DNA from: Endomychus coccineus
Taxonomy: Eukaryota > Arthropoda > Insecta > Coleoptera > Endomychidae
Length of the DNA stretch: 64,000 nt
Reading direction: 5' to 3'
NCBI GenBank assembly: GCA_958510875.1
Contig: OY294067.1
Span: 62,074,039 to 62,138,038, forward strand
Shown here: piece by piece, positions 46,283-58,349 of the stretch
How positions within the stretch are numbered: the stretch's first letter is position 1
Layout: every line of letters starts with the position of its first letter
Made by a program: the position numbers and the translations under genes
Notes under the pieces: generated by a model
Databases searched by the model: none
What the model saw: only the letters and a program-made list of their open reading frames with translations
What the model was told of the DNA's origin: nothing

Positions 46283-47660
46283 GTCCAGGCTGTGAACCGG
46301 GATTTTAGCTATAATAAAAAAAAAACATGTAAGTTCGAATCAAAAATTTTTTTTTGCATTAGCTTCAGGAGGTTCTCAGGATCATTCATACACCTTAAAA
46401 CCTCTTGAGAACCCTAACCCCACCCATAGGGGGCGAAAATGGCCCGAAATCTCCAAGTCTTGGATTGTATTTTCTACAAAAAAGGTATTTTGACATTTCG
46501 AGTGCACCTAGGGGTTTTTTGGGTCGCTGAACACGAATCCGTTGTCAGATTCACTTGCAATTCATCGTAGAGGTGGTCAAATCGACAAAATTGGCCAATT
46601 TCACACCCCAATATGTTATTTTGCAATTTACGTGTTTTAGGCGTTTCAAATGAATCAAGGAGGTTTTTTGCGTCGCTGATCACGAATCCGTAGCCACATT
46701 CACTTGCAATTCTTCGTAGGAGTGGCAAAGTCGAAAAAAATTGGCCAATTTCGCACCCCTAATATGTTATTTCACAATTTACGTGTTTTAGGCATTTCGA
46801 ATGTACCAAGGAAGTTTTTTGGGTCGCTGATCATGAATCGGTAGCCAGATTTACTTGCAATCCATCGTAGGGGTGGTCAAATCGACAAAATTGGCCCATT
46901 CCGCATCTCTATATCTTATTTAGCAATTTACGTGTTTTTGGCATTTCGAATGCACCAAGGAGGTTTTTTGGGTCGCTGATCACGAATCCGTAGCCACATT
47001 TACTTGCTATTCATCGTAGGGGTGGTAAAATCGACGGAATTGGCCAATTTTGCACCCCTATATGTTATTTTGCAATTTACGTGTTTTTGGCATTTCGAGT
47101 GCACCAAGGAGTTTTTTTGGGTCGCTGAATACGATTCCGAATTCAGATTTACTCCGAAGTAATTTTAAAATGCAAAAATAATAAAAATTCAGAAGCGTGT
47201 CAAATTTGCCATTTTTGTAAATTTCCCACCCTTACGATGATATTCGAGTGAATCTGGCTTCGGAATCGTATTCAGCGACCCAAAAAACCTCCTTGGTGCG
47301 TTCGAAATGCCTGAAACACGTAAATTGCAAAATAACATATAGAGGTGCAAAATTGACCAATTTCGTCGATTTTACAACCCCTACGATGGATTGCAAGTAA
47401 ATCTGGCTACAGATTCGTGTTCAGCGACCCAAAAAACCTCCTAGGTGCACTCGAAATACCAAAATACCTTTTTTTGTAGCAAATACAATTTAAGACTTGG
47501 AGATTTAGGGCCATTTTTGCCCCCATTCGGTGGGGTTGGGGTTCCCAAGAGTTTTCAAGGTGCATGAATGATACTGAGAACCTCCTGAAGCTAACGCAAA
47601 AAAAATGTTTTGATTCGAACCTACATGTTTTTTTTTTATTTACCGGTTCATAGCCTGGAC
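46283..47660. mobile_element. TA-inserting fold-back element, copy 2, expanded
   Basis: Flanked by TA (46281-46282, 47661-47662). The ends are GTCCAGGCTGTGAACCGG and GTCCAGGCTATGAACCGG. The left arm has about five tandem units with CGTGTTT at 46631, 46782, 46931 and 47080 (period 149-151). The right arm has about two inverted units. Both arms begin with the CTTCAGGAGGTTCTCAGGATCATTCA block. It is 344 bp longer than copy 1, through extra left-arm units. Confidence 0.88.
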
Positions 47661-47739
47661 TAAGCGGCGTCAAATCGTTTTCCCCAAAAAAAATTGATTA
47701 GGAAAAGAGGATTCCACATTCCACTTGAACATGGCCAGT

Positions 47740-47905
47740 TTCCCGAAAAACGCAGAAATACTTTGTATTCTATAAATGAGTTGACACTGTGGATACCATA
47801 TAACAATATAAATATGAAACAATCACTCTTATCCACTAATAATATTGTTAAAGTATTGGTTAACTTACAGCTACCAAGTAGCTATCATCTGAGTAAACTA
47901 GAGAT
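47740..47905 (-). repeat. hammerhead-derived repeat, third copy
   Basis: Minus strand reads CTCAGATGATAGCTACTTGGTAGCTGTAAG, related to 45945-46140. The upstream sequence (CCACTAATAATATTGTTAAA) also matches 46030-46050. The core is mutated (CAGATGA). Confidence 0.5.
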
Positions 47906-48964
47906 ATTTGTTGTTGTTTTGGATATTAAATATTACGAGAAGTATCTCCATCATGATTAGATTCACTATTGTTGCTAGGTTAGAAAAGCAGCATCGTCGC
48001 AGGGGTCAAAATTATAATATCAACAATTGCTATCAATTACCCAAATTAACGTAATATTAGTCTGGTGTTTCCTTCATGCATATTATGAGTCAGACATTAC
48101 ACTAACGACTAGACCGATATGCAATATCTGATTGTGTAAATAATGTATTCAGTAGTTACGTCACAAGAACGTCAGATTAGTTGGGATGGGCGTCACATGC
48201 GTATGTCTGACGCATGAGTATTAAACTAAATCAAACAGATGGTGCCACTTGTCGTGACTATCACTTGGCGTGATACCATTCATTGGTTTATAAGTAAACA
48301 ATCTCATATCCGTGTAATGATTCCCAAACTTGACAAATGCGAACGGAAGTGTGCCAAACATATTTAGAAACTATGAATGATGCAATCCATATTATCATAA
48401 TAAAACATTAGGAATCAGTATAAATAACAGGTTATACAACAGTCTACAAACGGGTATTAGTAATTATATTAATACATTAATTCTTTCATGAATCAATACG
48501 TTCCAAAATAATTATTATTATCATTATTAGTTAGATTTTGGTTGCATTCAGTTTCATTTAAATGACGTCAACATGTCTCGATAACCTTATCATATCAAAA
48601 AAGTCGCGAACGATATCGTATCTGGAATCGGGTTGTACGACACAATGTATGTCCTCGTGTAGCGGCCAAATGGCGAAAGTAATCCACTTGAAATTTTGAC
48701 ATAAACCAGATATGATGCTCGAAATTTACTGGCACGAAAATTCAATGTCGTAGCTTAATCCATTTTCGAGTTATTGACTAGAGCGGTCCGTCACAATACT
48801 CGATGCTATTCGCTTTGTTTCGCGCACTGTTCGGTGCGCTAACTAAATGGCCTATTTTAGAGGAAAAAATTGAGCTCACGCAACTAGATAGATTGCAGCT
48901 TGCCCTCTGTATCAGCTTTTGCGGAAGACCTGCTTTCGGCTCATATGGCTGTTGTTGGTTTTTA
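47906..48964. other. no recognisable gene
   Basis: Overlapping ORFs at 48778-49138 on both strands run into the PLE tail and lack motifs. Confidence 0.4.
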
Positions 48965-49135
48965 CATAGCTTGGATAGTAGACTTCCGCGGACAGCTAAT
49001 CTTGAAAAATCTTGTCTTCCGGATGGATTCCGCGTCACAATAGCTCGACGTGATGCCGACGTTTCGCCAACCATTACATGTGGCATCTTCAGGGCAGGCT
49101 TGAGGCCTGAACTGAAACTGTTTCAAACTGCGTTG
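48965..49135 (-). repeat. PLE tail (solo)
   Basis: Matches 15283-15440 and the split copy 11645-11719 + 14491-14530: CTTCCGCGGA, CTTGAAAAATCTTG, TTCCGGATGGATTCC, GGCAGGCTTGA. It contains the best-preserved hammerhead of this subfamily. Confidence 0.8.
49054..49096 (-). ncRNA. hammerhead ribozyme, GGCA type
   Basis: Minus strand: UGCC (49093-49096), core CUGAAGA (49086-49092), extra U, stem II GCCA...UGGC with a 12-nt loop, GAAA-CGUC (49058-49065), cleavage after that C, then GGCA (49054-49057) pairing with UGCC. All core bases are present. Stem III is only the self-complementary ACGU. Confidence 0.78.
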
Positions 49136-49139
49136 TAGG

Positions 49140-49505
49140 TCGGCTGAACAAACAGTGATCTGACCTGTGGTGGAACTTACCATCAAAGAGCCTGTGGCTA
49201 GGCTGGAATCATCAAGAGTCGCTGTCGTCTTAACAGACACCTAAATATTATGGCCATCGTAGATGACCATGTACCTGCCTCTCACATCCTGTTGTAATGC
49301 CCAGCTTTGGCATCCCTCAGGCATTGTTATTTCAGCGAAGAAGAGCTGCTTCCGGGAGGAGCTATGGGAGCCAGCGTCAAAATTATTCTGGGTTTCTCGC
49401 AGGCCACAAACCTGCTAGACTAGAATGGGCCAGTGATTATGGGGCAATCAACCTCAACCTATGGGCCTACGAACATCCTATAATGATGGTGATGATGATT
49501 TTATA
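49140..49505 (+). pseudogene. R1/I-like LINE 3' end
   Basis: DLWWNLPSKSLWLGWNHQES-like residues, a CRLNRHLNIM scrap (about 49225-49255), VPASHILL.CPALASLRHC (49270-49325) and a final GATGGTGATGATGAT (49483-49498) match the end of the LINE at 32143-33955. It includes the post-RNase-H zinc knuckle and the GAT-repeat tail. Frames are broken. The copy is joined to the PLE tail on its left. Confidence 0.7.
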
Positions 49506-49549
49506 TGTTGGGGATATCTTCACACTGCGACCTTGAGAGATCTATTGTG

Positions 49550-50180
49550 TCCCCTGCTGAGCCGTTCAGGCTGTCTCAGTTCCCCAATATTTTAGCTATC
49601 AGTAATTTCGGAACGTTGGATGTGCCATGCTCTTAGATTTTGAAGGGTGCGTCCTCCTTTTTACGGAATCGCACTCCTTTTCTTCTATTAATCTGTGATT
49701 CTTCCTAAGGTATCATCTCTACCGGCTCTACCTTGTTAGAATTCACCGTTGGTATTCAGAGTTTATTTTTTCTTAGGTTGGTGCAATCATTTGATATCTT
49801 CTGGCTATAGTAGGTATTCCTGAAGTATCTTTTCCTGCCTAAATCATTGTAGTTCGATTGGATCTCTTTTCTCTACTTCTTTCTTGAGTTCTTCCAGTAT
49901 TGGACCAGTACTTATTCCGCAGCTCCCTTTTTTGAAAGTGCATGGCTTCACTTTGGAACCCATAGGAGGGTAACATGCTGTATTCTTGCTTAGTCTAGTT
50001 TCTTCAGCCATTCACGGGCCACCTTGGAGCTGTGAGGTGATTACTTGGGAGCCTAGCGCGTTGATGATTGCTTGACTGTCTGTCTACGAAAGTTTATTTC
50101 CTCTCCTCTTTCTATATTTGACCACATTCTCCTCAACCGTGGATATTCACAAAAGATAATAAAATCTTTTCAAGACTTTT
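49550..50180 (-). pseudogene. LINE RNase H fragment
   Basis: Minus strand, about 50080-50020, reads TDSQAIINALGSQVITSQL. This is the RNase H motif around the third catalytic Asp in LINE proteins. FCEYPRLRRMW near 50115-50150 resembles a zinc-knuckle motif that normally lies downstream, so the order looks rearranged. The rest to 49550 has scattered LINE-like residues only. Confidence 0.55.
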
Positions 50181-50688
50181 CTGTTAAACCACAATTCCCC
50201 AGTATTGGTGAATTTACCTCTGTTCGCGATTAGTAATTATTCATAAATAAGGCAATCACATCGAAGTACTATCGGGGTTGAATTATAATATGTCGTTCGT
50301 AAGAATACCATATTTCATGATTATGTTCACCCACAAAAAGAGATCCAATGGAAATCTAGCTTTTAGAATATGCATTTTCTTACTATTTACTCACTCTTGG
50401 GTACTTCTTATCGTATATTCTGCATTGTTTGATGAGATAAATTGGATATGTTTGAACTGATCAAGTGATGTAGTAATTGGTCTGTACATCTATATCGATA
50501 AATTGGTGGTTAGTAGTTCCTGCATATATAGAACCACCGACCATACCCCTAACTTTGGGCAGAGGCATTAGAAGGCGACAAAGTCTTCTATAAACGTAGA
50601 CAAAGCTTTTTATATTGTTTTCGCAACCTACATAATATTGAGTGACACTGCTAGATCAGTTTTCAACCTTGCATCAAGAGCTATAATA
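50181..50688. other. no recognisable feature
   Basis: Spacer left of a mariner end. Confidence 0.4.
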
Positions 50689-51325
50689 CGAGAGCAAGGT
50701 GAAAAGTTCCTGAAAAATTAAACAAGAAATGATTTATTCGGTCAAAACTTATTTTATTTCTCAACGTAATCTCCTTGTAGTCAGATACATTTCGTCCAAC
50801 GTTCTTATAATTGTTCGATGCCTTCGAAATAATACGATTTCGGCAATGCTTCAAAATAGGCGTTTGTTACAGCGATGATCTCATCGTTGGAGCCAAATCT
50901 CTTTCCGCCAAGCCATTTCTTCAAGTTTGAAAATAGGAGTGGGGCCAAACCTTAAGAATATGGTGGATGACGGACCAATTCGTAGCGCAATATACGCAAT
51001 TTTGCCATTGCGATTGCGGACCTGTGCGCCGGTGCATTGTCCTAGTGGGAGAGCACTTTTTTCTTTGCAAATGCGGCCGCTTTCGACTCAAATCGGCGTC
51101 GAATCGATCCAACAGCTCTGCATAATTTACGCCGGTGATCGTTTTGCTCTTTTCGAGGTAATCGATATGGACCATACCATGTGCATCTCAAACAACTGTC
51201 GCAATGACTTTGTTGCCTGTTAAACCTACTTTGGCCTTTTTCGACTTTGATTCGCCAGAACAAGTCCACTATAGGGATCCGAAATGACATTACTGCTCTC
51301 TGGTGTTTTTTACGCCAAAGCAACG
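50689..51325 (-). pseudogene. mariner (DD34D), 3' half
   Basis: The terminus CGAGAGCAAGGTGAAAAG at 50689 is preceded by TA (50687-50688). Inward on the minus strand the pieces are MVHIDYLEKSKTITGVNYAE, LLDRFDADLSRKRPH (about 51175-51070), a KK-(V)LSHQDNAP-like stretch in broken frames, HHILKVWPHS near 50950, and the C-terminal KKWLGGKRF complement (about 50930-50905). The N-terminal half is missing. It ends near 51325 in a PE-like motif just after the first catalytic Asp position. Confidence 0.82.
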
Positions 51326-51349
51326 AATTGTCACAAAGGTGATAATACC

Positions 51350-51790
51350 TATAAGTTCATGACCGGAGTTTCTCCAGCAGGCACAATAGTCATATCAGTC
51401 CAGTCTACGGTGGTAGAATTTCGGATAAAAGAATATTTGAGCAAAGTGAATTAATCAATGTTTTACAATCAGGAGATGGAATCATGGTAGATAGAGGTTC
51501 TTTTAATAGATAGCCTCTGTGATGTTCATCGTTGGAAACTGAAACATTTACCATTCTTAGGCGAGAAAGCGCAACTATCAAAAGAATCTGTAATGACAAG
51601 AAAAATTTCTACTGCAAAAATTCATATGGAACGCTCAAATCAGCTTTTAAAAGTTTTTAAAATACTTGGTGAAAAAATGCCTTTATGCACTCAGCCGCTT
51701 TTGGAACACATTAGTTGTGCCACAGTAAATTCAAGTGCTCCAATATTAGAAGATGACAAATTTTTTATAGGAGATTCTAATGAAAAATAA
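51350..51790 (+). pseudogene. DDE_4-type transposase C-terminal relic
   Basis: ISPVYGGRISDKRIFEQSEL, then LQSGDGIMVDRGSF (51390-51500), and after a frame change TRKISTAKIHMERSNQLLKV followed by FKILGEKMPL (51596-51680) and APILEDDKF. This matches SPVYGGSISDKxLFExSG, GDxIMADKGF and ARIHVERAxQRIKxFxIL of DDE_4 transposases (often next to THAP domains). The third catalytic residue appears retained as the E of HMER. The N-terminal part is absent. The Helitron starts about 90 bp downstream. Confidence 0.7.
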
Positions 51791-52195
51791 CATTTGAAAT
51801 GTTCCATTTTTTATTAAAGGAATTGTAAATTTATCGTACATTCAGTAGCCTGAAAGAATAATATACTTAATAATCTATTAATCTATATATATATAAGAAA
51901 GTCGTGTTAGTTACACTATTTATAACTCAAGAACGGCTGTACCGATTTGGCTGGATATTGGTGGAGAGGTAGCTTAGAACCAGGAGACGGACATAGGATA
52001 CTTTTTATCCCGTTTGACCGCGCTCCCGTGTGACATGACATAAAACGTCAAAGAGAATACTAGTCAATATAAAACGTGGTATAACAAAAACGCATCTGAC
52101 TTGGAATAACGAAATGTAAATGACAGATAACCGTAATTTTGTCTATGATTAAGTTTGGTTGAAAATTTGATTATTATTATATTAGTAATAACCCA

Positions 52196-53932
52196 TTGGG
52201 ATACGACAATCGTTTGAGCCATTACATCTGCATCTCCAAGTCAGATACGCACATTATTTGCTATCATCATTTCGACATGTGGTACAGATACAAGGAGTAT
52301 ATGTCAGAAGATATTTTACATCAAATTCGTGTCAGTTCCAGAAATCACGATCTTGAGATGAATGAAGAGATACATAATCGGGCTTTTCTCTTGATCGAAG
52401 ACATGTGTTACCTCATGTGCGGTAGTTTATTAGTCAGGTTAGGAATGCCAGCGCCAAATCGTGAAATGGATGACGCATTTAATCAAGAATTGGAACGGGA
52501 ACGTGAATATGATCATCAGGAATTAGATTTAGTAGTTCAAACGAATGTACCCCTGTTGAATCAACAACAAAAGAAAGTTTATGATAAATTAATGAAGGCA
52601 ATTGATGATGGAAATGGTGGTTTATATTTCCTGGATGCCCCTGGTGGAACTGGTAAGACATTCCTCATGTCAATAGTTTTAACCACTGTTCGTGCGAGAA
52701 CCAACATTGCGGTTGCAGTTGCTTCTTCTGGAATAGCAGCAACATTGTTAGAAGGATGCCGTACGGCTCATTCATCATTAAAATTGCCGTCGTCAAATCT
52801 TCAAACTATTGAAGAACCAACATGTAATATTGCAAAAAACTCAGCAATGGCCAAAGTTTTATCAGCATCGAAAATCATCATCCTGGACGAATGCACAATG
52901 GCGCATAAACGTGCATTAGAAGCACTTAACCGAACAATGAAAGATTTACGCAATGACTCGAGATGTTTTGGAGGAGCAATGATTTTACTGTCTGGCGATT
53001 TCCGCCAAACACTGCCAGTAATTCCAAGATCAACGGTTGCCGACGAAATAACCGCTTGCCTCAAATCATCGAATCTATGGCGCTATGTGGAGAAACTTCA
53101 GCTGACAACAAACATGAGAGTTGCATTGCTCAATGATACATCTGCTGAAGATTTCTCTGAACAATTGCTGGCTATCGGTGATGGTCGAGTACCTGACGAC
53201 GAATCGAGCAGATTGATTTCATTTCCTCATAATTTCTGTAACTTTGTCTCATCGAAAGACGAACTTATCAACAAAGTATTCCCAAACATCATTACTAACT
53301 AAAAATATAATGAATGGTTTAGTGAGCGAGCAATTTTAGCGGCTGAGAATGAAGATGTAGATGACCTAAACTACATAATTCAGAATGAGATCATTGGAAC
53401 AATGCATTCATTCAAATCTATTGACTGTGTAATGAATGAAGATGAAGTCACCAACTATCCAATTGAATTTTTAAACTCCTTGGATGTGCCTGGCTTACCA
53501 CCGCACAATTCACACCTAAAGGTTGGCTCCGTAGTAATCATGCTTCGGAACATAAACCAACCAAAACTGTGTAACGGTACGCGTTTAGTTGTAAGTGAAT
53601 TGATAAACATTGTGATTTACGCGACGATACTTAAAGGAAAATTCGAAGGTGAGGAAGTTATCATTCCGAGGATCCCGATGATCCCAAACGATATATATAT
53701 GCTGTTTGAGTTTAAAAGACTTCAATTTCCGATCCGTCTTGCATTCGCCATGACCATTAACAAATCACAAGGGCAATCCTTGCAAGTTTGTGGTTTGAAT
53801 CTGGAATATCCATGTTTTTCCCATGGTCAATTATATGTGGCATGTTCAAGGGTCGGAAGACCATCTGCGTTGTTTGTTCTTGCGCCTGATAATAACACAA
53901 AAAATGTGGTGTATCACAAGGTACTTAACTGA
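52196..53932 (+). pseudogene. Helitron Pif1-like helicase, one nonsense codon
   Basis: A single frame runs 52196-53932 with only TAA at 53300-53302 (after PNIITN, where relatives have a Tyr). Pre-helicase block WYRYKEYMSEDILHQ at residues 29-43. Walker A APGGTGKTF at about 148-156; Walker B IIILDECTMAH at about 227-237; GDFRQTLPVI at about 267-276. After the stop come LKVGSVVIMLRNI, CNGTRLVV, FAMTINKSQGQSLQVCGLN and HGQLYVACSRV, motifs V and VI. The first 28 residues come from 5' flanking sequence and are probably not native. The Rep nuclease is absent. In an intact element the protein would unwind DNA for rolling-circle transposition. Confidence 0.92.
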
Positions 53933-54061
53933 AGAGTGCAACCTATGCACCAAAATACATGAATAATAAAGAATAATTAAAATACTTTTTTTTTATTTTT
54001 ATTTCTTAATAAAAAATTGAACCTAATAAAATCACAAATTTTGTATATTTATTGCCTCTAA

Positions 54062-54079
54062 GGCGGAACAGAGTTCGCC
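54062..54079 (+). terminator. Helitron 3' terminal hairpin
   Basis: GGCGGAAC-AGA-GTTCGCC folds into a 7-bp stem with one bulged G, 11 nt before the terminal CTAG. This is the usual Helitron transposition terminator. Confidence 0.88.
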
Positions 54080-54090
54080 GGGTCAGCTAG

Positions 54091-54879
54091 TAAATAATAA
54101 ATGAAACCTGTTTGATAACAGTTTTCTGTGCAAAGGAATAACAAGTTGTATTTATTTTATTTATAAACATTTTCAAAGCATTTATTTAACATAATAAAAT
54201 CATATTTTGTTTTATAACTCAACATAATTATGGAACCTGTTACGATATTTCCTATGACTTTTCCAGAAATCATAATTAAATCTACTTTCCTCACAGATGG
54301 AAATATAATTTCCTTCTAAACTTTGGGTTATACTTTTAAAACAGTCGTTCATTTCACATACATTTAATTTCTCAAGCCAAATGTGCAGATTGCTGGTTGA
54401 CTATAAGCTGATAATGTTCCTTATTACTTCTTTTAAGTTATCAGTCAATTGGTAACTTTTATTTTTTTAAACTAGGAATTATATCCATAATGTGTCGTTT
54501 GGATGAATGTTTGGAGTGAGAACAGTTTGGCAGGACTGAAAGAGCCTCAGATTCCACTTCCTCTTCTTGTTCTGGACTTAGACTATATTTATTTGGTATC
54601 AAATTAGACGATTTATGGTCTCGGAGTGAAGTTGGATCATAGTATTCGAGTGACCTAACATGCTCCTTTTTCCAGGTACACTTTTGCTCTGTACAACACA
54701 GCTCTCTCAAATTATTTATGCAAATTCCAGAAAATAAATTCAAAATTAAATCAACTGTTTATTTATGATACGTACTTGTAGCAATATAATAATGTTGCAT
54801 TTGAATATTTTTCTTTATTCCACAGAAAAATAAGTTTATCTACTGTTTAATATTCTGTCTGCGTCTCTAAAAGTATAAC
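54091..54879. other. unclassified; small minus-strand ORF 54459-54743
   Basis: The 94-codon minus ORF has NLRELCCTEQKCTWKKEH, then a YDPTSLRDHKSS string and an acidic stretch. The C-C-W-K spacing recalls accessory proteins of cut-and-paste elements, but I cannot name a family. It may belong to the DDE_4 relic on the other side of the Helitron. Confidence 0.3.
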
Positions 54880-55423
54880 TATTCATTTTAGATTCCCCAA
54901 AACGTAAAATTTCTTTGTACAAATAATGTGACAACTCGTCCGCCATACTGGAATGGTGAAGCAGATACCTAACCATCCTTTCGGATCCCTATATCGACTG
55001 TTTGGTTCCTGGAGTGTTGTGATGAATCCATGTCTTGTTACGAAACCGCGCAAAAAGTTCTTATCGCGCTTGAACATCGCCAAATCCTTTGAAGTTTTCA
55101 CACAGTAGCGCACACAGACTCATCTGGCAGATAGCTTTCACATATTCAAAAATGTATGCAAACTGTTCCGTACCCGTTCGGTTGGGATGCCCATAGCCAC
55201 AGCAATCTCGTGCCCTTCAACTCGCCGATCGTCTAATACCATGGATTTTATCGACGATTTCTGGCGTTGTAACCTCAATTGGACGACCAGAACGTTCGGC
55301 GTCCTTTGTGGTCATACTACCACAACGAAAATCAGTAAACCGCTTGTGAATCGTCCCAATCGATGGTGAACAGTCCCCATAATGTTCAACAAGCGATGCT
55401 CTAGTTTGCGTAATGTCTTCCAC
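54880..55423 (-). pseudogene. mariner (DD34D) N-terminal half
   Basis: Minus strand: MEDITQTRASLVEHYGDCSP, then SIGTIHKRFTDFRCGSMTTK and DAERSGRPIEVTTPEIVDKI (55423-55240). Downstream are HPNRVRNSLHTFLNM (55180), LAMFKRDKNFLRGFVTRHGF (55080-55020) and YRDPKGW, where translation leaves the family. It covers the helix-turn-helix region up to the first catalytic Asp, whose site (VDETWI) reads TRHGFI. It could be the missing half of the copy at 50689-51325, since both are on the minus strand with other elements between them. Confidence 0.82.
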
Positions 55424-55440
55424 GGAAGAAATAATGTTTA

Positions 55441-57299
55441 ATCAAGATGCTAAATTCACTTATTTCCATGTTTACAAAAATTATCAAGGCTGCTAACTTT
55501 CTATGGGTGTCAAAACAGAACGTTCTTGTTAAAGATGGTACATCATAAATGTCGGAATTTTCGATTGTGGCGCCATCTGTTTTATTTTCAGGCACTTTTC
55601 ATCATGCCCTCGTGTTACCAAAATCTTTTCTTTTATGACCATGCAGCGTTAGGATGCATGTGGACTGCTAGTTTCAAATGCTTTGGAGGTATTGTTCCAA
55701 ACTTTACATCCCACTAGGATTTACAAAGCTACATAATGTTTTATGGCTTGAAATGGAATCATTTCACATTTAATAATGTGTAAGAAATCGATTTCGAGAC
55801 TCATATCTGGTCATGTCTCATACAAACAATCGAGTTCCATCATCATGTCTATGAAACAAAAATTATGTGAATTTTGCAAGTATCTCTTTTCCAGTTTTTC
55901 AGCAATTTCGGCATTTCAACGAAACCTCAACTAACTTTTCAAAATTTGGCCAAATATATTCAAAGAATGATTGACAACATTCGTTTATTTGAATGTAACT
56001 TCGTGTTTGCATGAAAAAGACATTGTCCAATATCAACACTAATCTCATCAGTATGTATCTCTTCTATAACGGTCAATTTGTTATTTATGAACATCCTCAA
56101 ATCATCGTATTCTACTATTCTAATATTTAAAAAATTGAACCACTAACGATTAATGAAAACAAATATGAAAATAATTCATAAATTTCTATCAAACAGAGAC
56201 ACAGATGGACAATACCCTCATTGAATGAGGTGCAGGGTGCAGGTAATGGTTAATTATAATTCTGGTGCCATTGTGTAGTTAAAAAATCAACAGAACGGGC
56301 ATTGGTAATGACAGATTCATGTTTTAATCGCAGCTTATTGTTATATTTCAATGAGTCTGATACAAAAAAGAGTAAATCAATACGGCAATCATGTAAATCT
56401 ATAATTAATTACTAGTTAGTGAACTAACATTTCTCGTTAGTATCACTTTATTGGAAGAAAGATGATGTTCAGTGAGTGTGAATCAATGAATAATTATTGG
56501 AATATATGTGGGGAGAAACTTTTCAATTTTTATTACGGAACTAATTGGATTATTTATCAATCTAGAATTTATAACATCTATACCATTGATATTAACTTTC
56601 ACACAGATACATTCAAATGACTAAATTCCATTAACGAGAACATAGTGACAATTACAAGTGAAATTAAGGTTCGTGGAATTACGGTTTTTCGTGAAACTCG
56701 ATCCATGACTCAGGAAATTCAAAAGTTACGTTAACTGTTATTCGGAAGTGATATAATTAACACAGAAGTAATCTAATATCTCATCTTGGTCACAGGAGTT
56801 TTGTATTCAGACGGCGCCAGACATTCCTGGTTTGATCGGGGTCACAAAACAGTGCAAATAATACGTTGGAAAAATGATTCATCCTGAAACGTCTAGTTCG
56901 ACGATTCAACTAATCACATGATAACGTTCGAATATTGTCAACTAAAATAGATAAATTATACCCTGTACGTTAGGCAACTAATAATACAATGTAATGTTTG
57001 TTCAGTTGCATACCTCTGCGATAGTTCTAATCAACATGGAAAGTTCGTATTATATTTCTTAACCAAGACATATTTTCGAATTGGAAGCTATTTGGATTAT
57101 TTTACAATGTACAGAACATACCAAAAATAACAAATAGACTACAAATACTTATTAATAATGTAATTTTGAGAACTTCATATGAAGAAAAAGCCTTGTTAGT
57201 TTTTGTACAATATTAACAATATTTCAAATTACGTTAAAATTGTTCAAATTAAAACAATTATGCGTTTGACCGTGTTCCTATTAAACAAACCTTACTTAC
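55441..57299. other. no recognisable gene
   Basis: Unique-looking AT-rich DNA. Scattered short ORFs only. Confidence 0.45.
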
Positions 57300-58349
57300 T
57301 AAAACATCTTGGTATTAGGAGCAATTTACTAGCATGGATTTCGGCCTAACTGACTCATAGAAAATTTGCCGTGCGTATTGGCAACACATACTCTTCCGAA
57401 TATGACGTATATAATGGTGTTCTACAGGGGTTACTACTGGGCCTCTTTTTATTTTATATGTCTCCGATATTCGTAACTATGTACAGTCGATGATAGCAAG
57501 ATTTAAGCAAACCCTATCCAAAATACAAATTTCTTCAAGAAGATTTAAAGCAAATATCGATCTGGTGTAGATTATGGAAGATTGCTCTCAACATTCAAAA
57601 GTGTGTTGTATTGTATGGGGAAGCATAATACCCACACTATTTACAAGTTGAATGATATTCAATTAAAGAAGGTGACCGAGCACGAGGGTCTTGTACTGAC
57701 CATCTCAGCAGATTTATTTTGAACCCCGCACAAAAAAGTAACAAAATGCAGAAGCTTCTGTTTACTTACTTTCTGAGAAATTTCGCAAAATTTCCCCCCA
57801 ACACTTCTATAACCTTTATACCACATACACACGCCCCATTCTTGAGTTCGCGTTCCCTGTTTGGAGTATCGACTGGTCACATGATGCAAAGACTTTGGAG
57901 TATGTACAACGCTATTCTACTCGTATTCCATTTGGCTTACGAAGAAAGGCTTAGTTTCGAGGAAATCTGATCGTGACCTATCATATTTTAAATGGTTTAT
58001 TCGAGTACAATTTGAATCACCTATTCAGTCCTAACCAGGTTCAACATTTGAGAGGTCACGATTGGAAACTTAAAGAGGCACACTTCAAATCGAAGTCACG
58101 TCAGGGCTTCCTTCTAAATTAAAAATATCCACCTAAAGTTTGTGTTTTTCCCTCCAGTGGTTAGTGGCTTGTTCTGTTTTACAAAAACTAAAAACTAATT
58201 GTTAATCTTCATTTTGATCCCATTTATAGACAAATAATTGTTCCTATATGTATCACTTCACAACTTTGGACACTGTATGTTTAGTACTTGAGCCTAAATA
58301 GGTATTCTACCTCGGCTCATCACCGATATTCAATAATAATAATAATAAT
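57300..58349 (+). pseudogene. LINE (Jockey/CR1-type) reverse transcriptase 3' half
   Basis: Pieces in order: HRKFAVRIGNTYSSEYDVYN, then GVLQGLLLGLFLFYMS (57355-57460, from GVPQGS.LGPLLF). EDLKQISIWCRLWKIALNIQ follows after loss of the FADD box (about 57490-57530 deleted). Then come NKMQKLLFT, FAKFPPN, HTRPILEFAFPVWS (about 57830), LEYVQRYSTRIPFGLRR (about 57897), LIVTYHILNGLFEYNLNHLF and RGHDWKLKEAHFKSKSRQGF. The copy ends in (AAT)n at 58331-58349. Frameshifts and stops throughout. Confidence 0.82.

Larger units (their letters stand above)
51882..54090 (+). mobile_element. Helitron, 2209 bp, helicase-only derivative with both termini
   Basis: The 5' terminus TCTATATATATATAAGAAAG starts at 51882 after A. 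The 3' terminus ends in CTAG (54087-54090) followed by T, so insertion between A and T is preserved. A GC-rich hairpin lies 11 nt upstream of the end. Inside is a helicase gene without the Rep/HUH nuclease: about 300 bp of 5' end sequence is joined directly to the helicase, an internal deletion. Non-autonomous. Confidence 0.9.

Noticed and set aside
46474..46728. Minus ORF of 84 codons
   Set aside because: It lies entirely inside the fold-back tandem units.
46283..47660. Regular 150-bp spacing as a CRISPR-like array
   Set aside because: Units are long, diverged, in two orientations and inside a TA-flanked transposon. No cas genes, and the genome is eukaryotic.
48778..49138. Overlapping ORFs on both strands
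   Set aside because: Both run into the PLE tail and hammerhead. No motifs or splice signals.
52479..53064. Antisense ORFs over the Helitron helicase
   Set aside because: They are shadows of the plus-strand coding frame.
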